Below the pieces are notes generated by a model. The model was not told the DNA's origin. It did not search any database and was given only the letters and a program-made list of their open reading frames with translations. The position numbers and the translations under genes were made by a program. Shown here in pieces: positions 21,960 through 33,114 of a stretch of DNA of 64,000 bases (positions within the stretch are counted from its first letter, which is position 1; every line of letters starts with the position of its first letter). Source of the stretch: Bettongia penicillata ogilbyi (lineage: Eukaryota > Chordata > Mammalia > Diprotodontia > Potoroidae); NCBI GenBank assembly GCA_023548195.1, contig JAJHZJ010000693.1, positions 248,001 to 312,000 on the forward strand, written 5' to 3'.

Positions 21960-22215
21960 TAAATTGAACTCTGAAGTACAATGGGTTAGCCAGCCTTCCT
22001 AGCCTTTTTGCCATCTGTTTATTTGATAAGCATGATATAAATATGAGTCATTCATAAACATGGTGAATAGCACAGAACTAAGGACAGATCTCTGGGGTCC
22101 TTCACTGTAGACTTCTCTCCAAGTTGGCATCACGTTGAAGCAATAATGCCAATTCTGTGGAATCTGGGCATTCAACCCATTCAAAATCCACCAGAACTAC
22201 ACTAGTGTTTGGCTC
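21960..22215 (-). repeat. CR1-type LINE reverse-transcriptase fragment, antisense
   Basis: On the minus strand a frame at 22184-21999 reads GPQRSVLSSVLFTMFMND, close to the GPQGSVLGP(V/L)LF...IND block of LINE reverse transcriptases, including loss of the Gly residues. It is a decayed fragment with no host gene role. Confidence 0.6.
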
Positions 22216-22219
22216 ACAT

Positions 22220-23039
22220 CTCTCTCTGGGCCTTTTTGGATTCTAGTTCAAGGCTGAAAACTTGAAACTTACTCAAACTCTGTTCTAATGAGAACAGGAA
22301 ACTTCCCTCATTAAAAGATTGATTGGAGTTGAGATGTCACAAGAGAGAAAGTTCAGGCGTCTTTCTTTTCCAAGTTGTTTAAACTAATAGGACTGTTTTT
22401 TAGGCAGAGATGGGAATGAGGGAATGGGGATGCTCATTTAATGCCTTCCCATCAAAAGGGAAGTCTTTACTTTGGCTCCTGCGGTGTGGTAGGTTTTGAA
22501 GTTGCAGTTCCCCTGCCTCCAGCTCCACCAGACTGTGCAGCAGACCCCAGAGAATTCTCTCCGGGCTTATCCACCAACCCACTAATTGCACTGAAAGAAG
22601 ATTGGGAAGTAGAGAGCTTTAGGGGAAGGGGAGGTGGACGAGGTTAGATGGATGCTCAGGATCCTGTCCAGCCTCACACACAGGATGCACATATGGAACT
22701 TCCAATGTACCCAAAGGCTTTCCCCCCAGTGATTAGCAGAAACCATGTGGGCAGAATAAGCGAAATGAAAAGGTCTGTCTATGATTTTGTAGTCTGTAGA
22801 CTGAGAAAGTTTGGTCCCCTCAGGTCTCACTCCTCCTTACTGGCCCTCCTTCCTCCAAACTCCCTGCTAAAGGCACTGAACATATGGCAAACTTCAAAGA
22901 TTGGAATAGTTGGGCAAAAGGATGAAGCATTTCTGTTTGGCTCTGGAATACGTTCAGTGATTTTTCAAAGACTGTATAACTTCATCCACGAATGCCTTGT
23001 GAGTCTATCGTCTGATTTGAACAAATATTGTCCTAGTGG
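22220..23039. other. Intronic stretch, mostly unique
   Basis: Open frames at 22441-22647 and 22648-23046 have no motif or splice context. I recognise no repeat; the sequence could hold conserved noncoding DNA but nothing shows it. Confidence 0.4.
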
Positions 23040-23975
23040 CTATTAATGTGTCGAGCACTGTCCTGGGGCTAAAGATACAAAGACAAAAATGGTACCTCAC
23101 CTCACATAGCTTACATTCATATACAATCATAGATTTAGAGCCAGAAGGATCCATAGAAGCTGTCTATCTAGACCAACTCCCTCATTTTACCAGTAAGGAA
23201 ATTAAGATCTAGAAGATACTGATATATTCTAATCCCCTAATTTTGCAAGTGAAGAAACTGAGGTCCTGAGTCATAGGATTATAAATATGGAGCTAGAAGA
23301 GATAATAAAGGCTAGTTAGTCTAACCTCAGCCCCATTTAACAAGCAAGGAAACTGAGGTTCAAAAAGAGAACACAATGGTCGTTCAATAATTCATTAATA
23401 ATTTATTAGATACCTATTGTTTATCAGGCATGGAGCTAGGAGATTCAAAGATGAGAAATTAATAGTCTCAAACTTCAGCAAGCTTGTACTCCATGTGGGG
23501 AACACAACTTTCAAATAGATGAGTAAGTACAAAACATACACACACATTTCCCAAAAGAGAGAAAGGGAGATTTATCACCCAGGGAATCAGAAATGATCAT
23601 CATGGTGGAATTGGCAGCTGGGCTGTGTATTAAAGGAAGCTATAGCAGAGGTGAGAAGGGAGAATATGCCAAGGATTAGGGGAATTGGGGAAAGGGAGCC
23701 TGGACAAAGTCATGGCATGATAACATTTGCCACAATCAACCAATACCTGCTTGTACCAGGTACATTTCTGGGAACTGGAGGCTGGATATTTCCATAAGAG
23801 CAAAACCACTGAGTCTGAGAGTTCATTGTCTCATAGGATCATAGATCTGAAGTTGGAAGGGACCTCAGAGGCCACTTACTCCTCATTTTACAGATGAAAG
23901 AACTGAGGCACAACTGACTTACTTGCCCAAGTCACACAAGTAGTAAGGGTCAGGGGTAGAATCTGAAGGCACTTT
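23040..23975 (-). repeat. Cluster of L2 and MIR-class fragments, antisense
   Basis: L2 at 23040-23125 and 23385-23790 (ATTTATTAGATACCTATTGT, GGAACACAACTTTCAAATAG). MIR-type at 23125-23380 (two copies of GGAAACTGAGG) and 23830-23975 (CTGAAGTTGGAAGGGACCTC, TTTTACAGATGAAAGAACTG). Confidence 0.6.
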
Positions 23976-24350
23976 GATGAATTTCCAGTGTTAATGACCT
24001 TTCTGCTTCCCCAGCACAAATTTCCTGGTATTTTTTCTTCCTGTCACTCATCTTCCCACCTTCATGAGATTCCCACACAGGGATAATAAGTCCATGGGAT
24101 AAGGAGGAGATAATGACTCTAGTTAAGCTTTCTACTACCTAGAGTATATTTTATACGTACATTCCAACACACACTATCCTGCTGATAGGCAGCAGTAGAC
24201 AGCCTCTATGAGCATGCTCGTAGTCATCGGATCCTTGGCAAACAAATATTAACCACCAGCTATGGGTTTTTAAATTTTTTTCCTTCTGATATTAAGGTCA
24301 AATTCACTTCAACTGAGTGAACATTGAATAAGTACTTACTAAGTGCAAGG
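23976..24350. other. Intronic stretch, nothing recognised
   Basis: No recognisable repeat or coding feature apart from a short L2-like phrase near 24320. Confidence 0.4.
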
Positions 24351-25140
24351 CAGCATGATATAATAGATATGGTTCTCATCTTGGAATCAGAATGACCTAG
24401 ATTCCTAAACAAATCACTTGCTCCTCTTTGGCTCTGTTTCTTAATCTGTAAAATAAGTGGGTTGGACTCGATGGCTTCCTAGGTCCCTTCCAACTCTACC
24501 CCTCTGATCTTAGGATTTTAATATCACCTTTAACACTTACCAGCAGTATAACTTTAGGCAAATCAATCAAACAACAAATGACAGAAGTTTCTGTCTAACT
24601 ATATGTCCCCTGCTTGTATTTCAATTTAATTCAATTATATAAACCTTGTTATATGCCAGGGATTGATTGGCAGTTAGATGGTACAGTGATTAAAGTGCTG
24701 AATCTGGAGTCAGAAAGATCTGAGTCCAAATCCTGCCTCAACCATTCACTAGCTGTGTGACCCTGGGTAATTTAAAATCTATCTACCTCAGTTTCCTCAT
24801 CCATAAAATGGAGATAACAATAGCACCTACCTCCGAAGGCTGTTGTAAGGACAAAATGAGATAATATTTATAACACTATTTGCAAATTTTAAAGCACCAT
24901 GTAAATGCTAACTATCAATATTATCATTAAAGACAAAAGTGAAATAGTTCATATCCTTAAGGAACTTACCTTCTAGCATAGAAGACAACATGCACACATG
25001 TAAAAATATTGAAAATATATGTAAGAAAAATTTGGAGGAAGAAAGATTCTATCATCTAAGACAATTGGAAAAAGCCTCATGAAGGAGGTATTTGAGTTAA
25101 ATCTTAAAAGAAACTGAAGCATCTGAGAAGTGAAGGGGCA
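24350..25140. repeat. MIR-class SINEs (sense) with an L2 (antisense) split by one of them
   Basis: MIR sense at 24350-24530 and 24668-24925 (TGAGTCCAAATCCTGCCTCA, CTAGCTGTGTGACCCTGGGT, CTCAGTTTCCTCATCC). Antisense L2 at about 24620-24667 is resumed at 24930-25140 (AAGACAAAAGTGAAATAGTT, CCTTAAGGAACTTACCTTCT). Confidence 0.65.
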
Positions 25141-26035
25141 ACTCTCTGGGGTTTACCTACTATGTCCTGGATAGGCTGAAATCTGACTTGGTGGAAGGAG
25201 TGCCACCAGTTCCCCACAATGATAACATCTCAGATCATTTGCAGAAATGTAACACACTATTTATGGCACAGAAGAGTTATTTCATTATCACAAAATCCTT
25301 ATTTCATCAATGTGTGTAATACTGTATAATGAAAAGTTTTATACAGAGACTCTAAGTTACAGACAGGCTGTCAACCTGACTAGCAAAGGGGCTTTCCATT
25401 CCAGAGAGTTCCCTATGCCAGAAAAATCATAGGCAAAGGCCAAATATTATTTTTTATTTATGTGCACATAAGGTTTGATTTTGAAGACTTCTCAATGAAT
25501 CCTAAGTTTTCCCAGGGAAAATTGAGGAAAAACTGAATTTGGCTTATATATGGTTTTCAACTAGTAGCCTTCATTTCCCCTGCAAGCATCAGGCTACTAA
25601 AATCTTTTAAAACGGAACAAGTTCATTAAAACATCATGTAAAGAATAGAAAAGAGACCTAAGAGTTGAACCCGGTTAGCAAGAAATAGGTGTCACCTACC
25701 TTCCAGTGAATACCATTGCCTTGTTCCTCCTCCTCCATGTTTAGTCTCAGGTATTAGAAAATCTCATGGCACCAACTAATGTCTCCTGAAATTTTAATCA
25801 AGATACTTTGTTCTAGCCTGAACTTGCATTTTAAGCAGTTATAGTGTAAGAAGTTACAAGAAGACTTTGGAAGGTATATGTTGGTACTATGAAACTAGAC
25901 AGTTTGAATCCCACCTTCTCTAGAAGCCTATTCCATTCTATTTTCTCCATGAGCTTATCTTCATCTATTCTGAACATGTTTTGTGTGTGTGTCTGTGTGT
26001 GTATGTGTGTGTGCATCTTGTGATCTGCATGTAGT
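25141..26035. other. Intronic stretch, AT-rich, with a short TG repeat
   Basis: No family recognised. A TG microsatellite lies at 25981-26012. Confidence 0.45.
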
Positions 26036-26036
26036 C

Positions 26037-26155
26037 TCCACTGTTAGAATATAAGCCCCTTGAGGGTAGCTACAATTTTTTGCTTTCTTCTTGTCCCTAG
26101 TGCTTAGCACAATGTGTGGAACATAAGCACTTGAAAGATGTTTGTTGGCTTGGCT
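26037..26155 (+). repeat. L2 3' end, sense, upstream of the activation-segment exon
   Basis: GAATATAAGCCCCTTGAGGG, TCCCTAGTGCTTAGCACAAT and GAAAGATGTTTGTTGGCTTG form a clear L2 3' terminus. It ends about 84 bases before the exon at 26239. Confidence 0.75.
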
Positions 26156-26238
26156 AGTATGGATGACCCCTACCCTATATCTAGAGTCCGAGTGACAATG
26201 CTCAGGAGTTTACTTAACTTTGGCATTTGCTTTTCCAG

Positions 26239-26370
26239 GAGAGAGGACAAACTACGAATCCAGAATGGCTGGCTGTGCCACCTTGCTCCAGAGATCATCC
26301 GTCAGCTTTCCCCTGACACAGAAGAGGACAAGCTTCCCTTTTCTAAGCACTCAGATGTGTTTGCACTTGG
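26239..26370 (+). CDS. KSR2: KSR2 coding exon (activation segment, APE, start of alpha-F)
   Basis: One base completes Arg. Forty-three codons follow, then two bases (GG) of Gly. The peptide reads REDKLRIQNGWLCHLAPEII, RQLSPDTEEDKLPF, SKHSDVFALG. It holds the end of the activation segment, the APE motif and the conserved alpha-F aspartate (SDV). In KSR2-MEK1 complexes this face contacts the MEK activation segment (established for the family; not visible here). SPDTEEDKLPFSKHSDVFALG fits KSR2; KSR1 has a distinctly different stretch here. The acceptor is TTTGCTTTTCCAG ending at 26238, with a candidate branch point CTTAAC whose A is at 26217. The donor is CTTGG|GTAAGT at 26371, a near-consensus site. 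L2 fragments lie about 85 bases before and 100 bases after the exon. Confidence 0.97.
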
Positions 26371-26474
26371 GTAAGTGGGACACATCCCAGGCTTTTGGGG
26401 GTGAGGGGCTACATCATGGATGAGAAACATTCTTCCCCAAGTCATCCTTTGGTGATTCTTCTGCCTTATTGGTC

Positions 26475-26685
26475 TTTCTTCACCTTAGTACCTTCCCTCT
26501 GAGACTACCTTCAAGCTCTCCTATCTGTGTTTTGTGTGGACATTGTCTCTCCCCACCCCATCATCAGTATGTGAGTTCCTTCAGGAAAGGCACTGATTTT
26601 ACCTTTCTTCATATGCTCAGTTCTTAGCACAATACCTGGTGGATAGTAGGTGCTTAATAAAAAAGCTTGTTGACTTGACTTGATA
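26475..26685 (+). repeat. L2 3' end, sense, downstream of the activation-segment exon
   Basis: CTGAGACTACCTTCAAGCTC, GTATGTGAGTTCCTTCAGGA, CTCAGTTCTTAGCACAATAC and AGTAGGTGCTTAATAAAAAAG. Confidence 0.75.
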
Positions 26686-26779
26686 CTACAGCTGGGGAGA
26701 GAACACTAGGATAGGTCAGCCATGTTGGCATTGCTGACTATCTTCACTCATTTACTCCTAGACATGAGATTAAATCTAT

Positions 26780-27010
26780 AGCACTAAACATAGTCCACAT
26801 CATGTGATAGAAAGAGTCCTAGTCTAGCAGCTCAAACATCTGAATACCAAGATACCACATCTTCCATTGACTCACTGTATAACTTTATATGAAACACATC
26901 ACCTTGCACAGTCTTAGTTTTCTCAACTCTAAAATAGGAATGATAACACTTATCCTACTCATGTCATAGAGGGACTCCTAGAATTTTGTGAGATAACTTT
27001 TCTCCAAATG
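26780..27010 (+). repeat. MIR-class SINE, sense, decayed
   Basis: GAGTCCTAGTCTAGCAGCTC, CACAGTCTTAGTTTTCTCAA and AAAATAGGAATGATAACACT follow the sense MIR order. Confidence 0.55.
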
Positions 27011-28129
27011 CCAGTTCATAGCATGGAGATGATCCTAGGTTTTTGACGGTTACATTAATCAAACCTAAGTTCATTCAAGTTACATCATGATAGAAAAGAT
27101 AGAATATGATCTCAGAAATGGAGGTAGGCTTCTGGTCAGCCCCATTAGGTACAAGGATATTCCTGAGTCAAAGGTTGGCTATTCAATGATGAATTCCTAG
27201 ATTGTGACAATGCATTAAACAATTAATCAAAATTAATTAAACAACCTAAAATTGCCTCCATACAAAGAGAAGAGGGGGGTTTTCATTCTTAGCATAAAGG
27301 TATTAGTTTGAGAATTACTTTTTAAAAATAATGCTTGTACTTTTGTACAACTTCTAGTGCACTCTCTTCTGTCTAATGGGTCTTGGTTCTTATCAGCTGT
27401 CATGTTGGGCACCTTGAAGATGGTAGCAAGTACTGATTAGTTTATACCAAAGTCTTTATCTGATTAGATATAACTATTTGAAAAATTGCAATAATTAAAC
27501 CTGTATATTTTTAGGATAACTTTAGCAAAGAAGTAATTAAGGGACCTTATTAAATCAGGCCTCAAGCAAATGGTTTTCTCCTCAATTTTTAAGGTTTTTT
27601 TTTCCTTTTAAGTGAGTTTCCCATTAAAGTGTATTTTAAAAGGAAGTTTTAATGATCCTTCTTCCTCTGACTGTTGAATGCTTAACAACTGGGAACTCTT
27701 CATTCCCTCACCAATTAGGTGTGAGTTGTTTCTACAGAAAATTTAATTTGGCTTGTGACTGTGGGTCTGTCAGGGACTGCTGCCTTGTCCATTGCCTTGG
27801 CAAATGGTTGCCTGCTTCTACTATATCCTCTGTCATCTGGGGACCCAGTGGCCCCAGACCTTTCATCTTGGGTGAAAGTGTACAGAACATACATTTAATG
27901 TAAATGTAAAATGTATTTAACCCAGACAATTTCGGCCCTGACCAAGAGAGCTAGCAGCTGAAGCAGCTGCCTCTGATGAGAGTGCAAGCTTCTTGTAGGA
28001 GGCAGCTAGCATGTGGCTTTCTTATAGTGAGCAAAAATGAATAAAAAATTCTCAGTATTAACATCTTAGTACCAGAAGCCTGTGGGTGAAGTACAATAGA
28101 AATGAGGGAGGGGAGAATTAGAAAAGAGG
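27011..28129. other. Intronic stretch, largely repeat-free
   Basis: No repeat recognised from about 27060 to 28129, unusual for these introns. No KSR2 coding segment. The 27640-27990 part has balanced composition and several intact-looking words; see findings. Confidence 0.4.
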
Positions 28130-28142
28130 GAGAAAAACATTT
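28130..28142. repeat. Target-site duplication of the HAL1 insertion, left copy
   Basis: GAGAAAAACATTT, identical to 30876-30888. Confidence 0.9.
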
Positions 28143-29009
28143 TTATTTTATTTTTTTTAATTTGTTAATTTAACTTTTTACATTCATTTTCACAAAATTT
28201 TGGGTTCCAAATTTTCTCCCCATTTATCCCCTCCCCCCACCCCAATACACCAAGCATTCTAATTTCCCCTATCACCAATCTGCCCTCTCTTCTATCATCC
28301 CTCCCTTCTCTTGTCCCCATCTTCTCTTTTGTCCTATAGGGACAGATGACTTTCTATTCCCCATTAACTGTATTTCTTATTTCCTAGTAGCAAGAACAAT
28401 ACTAAACAGTTGTTCCTAAAACTTTGAGTTCCAAATTCTCCCCATTCCTCCCTCCCCACCCATTCCCTTTGGGAAGGCAGGCAACTCAATATAGGCCATA
28501 TCTGTGTAGTTTTGCAAATGACTTCTGTAATAGTCGTGTTGTATAAGACTAACTGTATTTCCCTCCATCCTATCCTGCCCCCCATTGTTTCTATTCTGTC
28601 TTTTGATCCTGTCCCTCCCTGAATGTTGACTTCAAATTGCTCCCTCTTCCCATTGCCCTCCCTTCCATCATCCTCCCCACCCTGCTTATCCCCTTCTCCC
28701 CGACTTTCCTGTATTGTAAGATAGGTTTTCATACCACAATGAGTGCATTTTATTCCTTCCTTTAGCTGAATGTGATGAGGGTAAACTTCATGTTTTTTTC
28801 TCAGCTCTCCTCTTTTTCCCTCCACTAAAAAGTCTCCTGCTTGCCTCTTGAATGAGAGATAATTTACCCCATTCCATTTCACCCTCTCTCCTCCCACTAC
28901 ATTTCTCTCTCACCGTTTACCTTAATTTCTTTTAAGATCCATCCTATTCAATTCACTCTGTGCTCTCTGTCTCTGTATGTGTGTGCACGCAAGCATGTAC
29001 GTGTGTGTG

Positions 29010-29042
<33 letters not shown>

Positions 29043-30875
29043 TCCCACCAACTACCCAGATACTGAAAAGTTTTAAGAGTTACAAATATTGTCTTTCCAT
29101 GTAGGAATGTAAACAGTTCACCTTTGGTGAGTCCCTTATGACTTCTCTTTGCTGTTTACTTTTTCATGCTTCTTCTCATTCTTGTGTTTGAAAATCAAAT
29201 TTTCTTTTCAGCTCTGGTCTTTTCATCAAGAATGCTTGAAAGTCCTCAATTTCATTGAAAGACCATATTGTCCCCTGAAGTATTATACTCAGTTTTGCTG
29301 GGTAGGTGATTCTTGGTTTTAGTCCTAGTTCCTTTGACTTCTGGAATATCCTATTCCACGCCCTTCAATCCCTTAATGTAGAAGCTGCTAGATCTTGTGT
29401 TATCCTGATTTTATTTTCACAATACTGAAATTGTTTCTTTCTAGCTGCTTGCAATATTTTCTCCTTGACCAGGGAATTCTGAAATTTGGCCACAATGTTC
29501 CTAGGAGTTTCTCTTTTTGGATCTCTTTCAGGTGGTAATTGGTGGATTCCTTGAATACTTATTTGGCCCTCTGGTTCTAGAATATCAGGGCAGTTTTCCT
29601 TGATAATTTCCTGAAAGATGATGTCTAGGCTTTTTTATTGATCATGGCTTTCAGGTAGTCCCATAATTTTTAAATTGTCTCTCCTGGATCTATTTTCCAG
29701 GTCAGTTGTTTTTCCAATGAGATATTTCACATTCTCTTCCATTTTTTCGTTCTTTTGGTTTTGTTTTGTGATTTCTTGGTTTCTCAGAAAGTCATTAGCC
29801 TCCAACTGTTCCATTCTAATTTTGAGAGAACTATTTTCTTCAGTGAGCTTTTGAACCTCTTTTGCCAATTGAGTGAGCTTATTTTTCAAGGTGTTATTTT
29901 CTTCAGCATTTTTTTGGGTCTCCTTTAACAAGGTATTGACCCATTTTTCATGCTTTTCTTGCATCTCTCATTTCTCTTCCCAGTTTTTCTTCCACCTATC
30001 TAACTTGATTTTCAAAATCCTTTTTGAGCTATTCCATGGCCTGAACCCACGGGACATCCACCTCAAATGCCTGGGATACAGAGGCCCTGACCTCCACGTC
30101 TTTCCCCGATGGCAAGCATTGTACTTCCTCATTCGAAATGAAAGGTGGGAACATCTGTTCCCCAAGAAAGTAGCTTTCTATGGTCTTATTTTTCTTCCCT
30201 TTTCTGGGCATTTTCCTAGCCAGTTACTTGACTTCTGAGATTCCTCTCCAACCCTGCCTAGGTCTTCCCAGCTAGTGCTTGGGGTCTGAGATTCAAATGC
30301 TTCTCCCCAGCCTCAGGGCTTTCAGCAGAGTGCACGGCTGCTATTCAATGTGAGCTTAAGTTCTGGTGCTCAGGTGGGGTCAGGGCCGCCTCCCAGGTTC
30401 AGTTCCCTCAGGGGGTTTATGTGGAGACCTTCAGTAATGGCCCTGAGCTCCTGTCTGCTTGGGGAGTCCCGGGCCACCTCTGCCTCTGCCACTGCCTCCT
30501 GAAGGGGTCCAAGTCACGGAGACACCCCCTCCCCTCTCGGCCAGCCCAGAAGTCTCTCTCACTGACCTGTGGTGCCTGTGGGTGGAGGGACTTCACAGCC
30601 ACCGGAGATTACGTCCCTAAAGCCTACTGAGATCTGCTCCTCTGGGGCCCCGTGGCCAGGGCAGCACAGGGGTGGGCTCCGCTGTCTGGTGTGTGATGGA
30701 CCTTTGGGGTCGGTTTTTCAGGGCTCTCTTGAACGGAAATCTCCTTCACTGCGTTCCTGCACCGGTTCCACTGCTCCAGAATTTGTGGGGAATTCTTTTT
30801 ACAGGAAATGTATAGTCTGTGGGTTCCGGGGCTAGCATGTGAGTCTTTCTACTCTGCCATCTTGGCTCCTCCCCT
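28143..30875 (-). mobile_element. HAL1 (half-L1) retrotransposon, near full length, antisense
   Basis: On the minus strand the element starts AGGGGAGGAGCCAAGATGGC (the L1-type 5' end with a CAAGATGGC YY1-like motif). It then has a G+C-rich 5' UTR of about 660 bases, an ORF1 from 30211 to about 29150, a long noncoding part with a CA repeat (29005-29041 on +), and an A-rich end at 28143-28160. There is no ORF2 (no endonuclease or reverse transcriptase), which is the definition of HAL1. Perfect 13-bp direct repeats flank it. The insertion point reads TATT|AAATG on the sense strand, close to the TT|AAAA L1 endonuclease site, so another L1 probably supplied the enzymes. Confidence 0.85.
29150..30211 (-). 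pseudogene. HAL1 ORF1 (L1 ORF1p-like), broken
   Basis: The frame starts MPRKGKKNKTIESYF at 30211. Next comes a coiled-coil segment (ENNTLKNKLTQLAKEVQKL), then ENRSRRDNLKIMGLPE, the start of the RNA-recognition domain. The C-terminal domain has TPRNIVAKFQNSLVKEKIL and later PRITYPAKLS. This matches the L1 ORF1p RNA chaperone architecture. In-frame stops follow VQAME and ENQVR, a frameshift is needed near 29965, and another stop follows STLRD, so no full protein can be made. Confidence 0.85.
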
Positions 30876-30888
30876 GAGAAAAACATTT
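30876..30888. repeat. Target-site duplication of the HAL1 insertion, right copy
   Basis: GAGAAAAACATTT, directly after the 5' end of the element. Confidence 0.9.
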
Positions 30889-30944
30889 AATAAAAGTATT
30901 CTAGAATCTTTGATGCAATCATTGGATCCAGCAGCAACAGCTGC

Positions 30945-31130
30945 ATTTTATAGGATCACAGATTATAGGCTCACAGGTCTAGGACTAGACAAGACCTTAG
31001 AAATCATATAGTCCAATTTTTTTTCAGGGTGACAAAGCTAGTGTATGGGCATAATTTGAACTGAGGTCTTTTTGACTCCAATTCCAGTGCACCCTCTACT
31101 GTATCAACCAGTTGTCACTTTCATATGCCT
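30945..31130 (-). repeat. MIR-class SINE, antisense
   Basis: GATCACAGATTATAGGCTCA, ATAGTCCAATTTTTTTTCAG and TTGAACTGAGGTCTTTTTGA follow the antisense order. Confidence 0.55.
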
Positions 31131-31670
31131 TGCTTCGTTGGGTGCCTCTTCTTTGCTTTGTTTTCAAGTTTTTTAATGAAATTTATTTCATTGAATTCTT
31201 ATAACAATCCTTAGGGCCAGTAGGGGAAGAGTTTTTAGCATAGTAATTGTAGTAGAAATAATATTCTCGGCAAAGCCCTGCCTCTCATCCATTTCATGAT
31301 GTGGAGTCAGGTAATGATGCAGGTTAGGGGTGGGACATGGAAGAGATGATAAGAGGATGATATATGGTGGGGAGTCTGTGTGCTGCTAAGATAAATGTGA
31401 AGGTCTGCCAGGAACCTTGAAATATCATCGAGCTCTGGTGATACCACTAATAGAGTCAGCACCATGGATAGTGTATTGTAGCCATTTCTCTGAGTCTAAC
31501 CCTACTTGGAACCACTGTGATAATCAGCTTGACATAAAAGATAGCAGAGTGAATGTTGTTGCTTTATGTTCTAGTATCACAAGAAGGCAAGATAACACAG
31601 ACTAGCAGATACTCCACTTCTTGGAACTGCTTTGATGCAGGCAGTGCTTCCCACAAGAAGGGACAATCCA
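31131..31670. other. Intronic stretch, nothing recognised
   Basis: No repeat or coding feature that I can support. Confidence 0.4.
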
Positions 31671-31885
31671 TGAAAAGGCAGTGTGGTACAATGGAAAGGG
31701 CAGAGAACCTGATTTCAAATTCCAGCTTTGACACTTACTATCTGTACAAATTTGGGCAAGTCACTTCACTCAGTTTTCTTCTCTATAAAATAATATGTGA
31801 TTTTATAATAATACTTATGTACAAATAAAAAATGGACTAGATGACTTCTAAACTCCCAGTTCTAGACCTAGGATTCTATGAGTTG
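31671..31885 (+). repeat. MIR-class SINE, sense
   Basis: GGCAGTGTGGTACAATGGAA, CAGCTTTGACACTTACTATC, GGGCAAGTCACTTCACTCAG and CAGTTCTAGACCTAGGATTC. Confidence 0.7.
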
Positions 31886-32400
31886 GCATGACACGGATGG
31901 AAGAACTATAACATCAAAGGAAAATGAGAAACATCATGTCAATTATAGGCAAGGAGTGAATTCTGCCTTTTATCAATGATATCTTCAGCTCTGGAATATA
32001 CAACAACGTAGTAACAACTGGTAAAAAAAAAAAAAAACCAAGTACAAGAAACTATTTCATTCCCTAAATCCTAAATATCAAATCTAAGAGATTACTTGAA
32101 ATAAACACGGAAGGAGAAAAGTTATTTAGATCGGGAGGAAAAAGCTAGAACAACTGAAAGCTTAACATAGACTCCAGAAGCTTTAGCTGATGATAAAATA
32201 TCAGGTGAAAATGAAGTCCACTTTTAGTCCTTTACAAAAGTCAGTCATTTGATCTGTCTGCATGCTAGTTCATAGACAGGAAATATACAAGAATAATAGT
32301 TGGATAGCAACTTATCCTCAGACTGTATTTATTTGAGCTCCATCCAAAACACTGAGAACAAGCTAACAATGATAAGAAAGAAACAAAAAAAAGTAACAAA
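31886..32400. other. Intronic stretch, nothing recognised
   Basis: AT-rich, with a 14-base poly(A) run near 32023. No feature supported. Confidence 0.4.
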
Positions 32401-32935
32401 TTATATACAGTGGAAAAAAACCACTAGGTTTGGAGTCAAGTGACCTGGAGTCAAATCCTGCCTGTCACACTACTTATCTGAGCTAGTGAAATGATTTAAA
32501 TACTCTGGGCCTCAGTTTTCTGATCTGGAAAATGGAGGTTAGACTAGATGGTAATCCATAATTATTTCCATCTCTAGTTTTACATCTGTGATCCTTATAG
32601 CTCTTTTAACATTTTCAAAATGCTTTACAGATCTTCTTATCTTACCCTCACAATACACCTATTAGGTAAGTAATCATTGCTGTTATCATTATCAGAGAAA
32701 CTGTTTACATAGCATTCTGAAGTTTCAAAGGTCTATACACATGTTATTTCATTTGACCCCCATTACATTCCTGTGCGTATCAAATCCTATTATTGTCCCC
32801 ATTTTACAGATGAGAAAACCAAGTCATAAAGGGGTGATGTGATCAGGTTGCATATCTAATAAGTGCTGAGGCAGGAACTCAACTCAAGTCTTCTTGATTT
32901 CAAAGCACACAACTCTATCTGCCATATCACCTAGC
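32401..32935. repeat. MIR-class SINEs, sense then two antisense
   Basis: 32405-32600 sense (TGGAGTCAAATCCTGCCTGT, GGGCCTCAGTTTTCTGATCT). 32605-32690 and 32700-32935 antisense (CAAAATGCTTTACAGATCTT; CCCCATTTTACAGATGAGAA; CAACTCAAGTCTTCTTGATT). The last ends in CATATCACCTAGCTAC, the complement of a SINE head. Confidence 0.65.
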
Positions 32936-33114
32936 TACTCACAGGCTAGAGGTAGAGAAACATGTATATGCATATAAATATAAACAAAATAAATGCAAGG
33001 CAAACTTTGAAATGAATGGCATCGGTAACCAGGGTGATTGGGAAAGGTTTCTGGATGCAGGTCCAAATTCAGTCCTTGCAAAATAACACCCACCAATAGC
33101 CTTTTTGCCTTTTC

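Noticed and set aside
22441..23046. Pro/Gly-rich frame and a following 132-codon frame
   Set aside because: No recognisable domain, no splice or promoter evidence.
29635..30238. Coiled-coil ORF on the minus strand as a host gene
   Set aside because: It is HAL1 ORF1, with L1 ORF1p motifs, stops and frameshift, inside an element bounded by target duplications.
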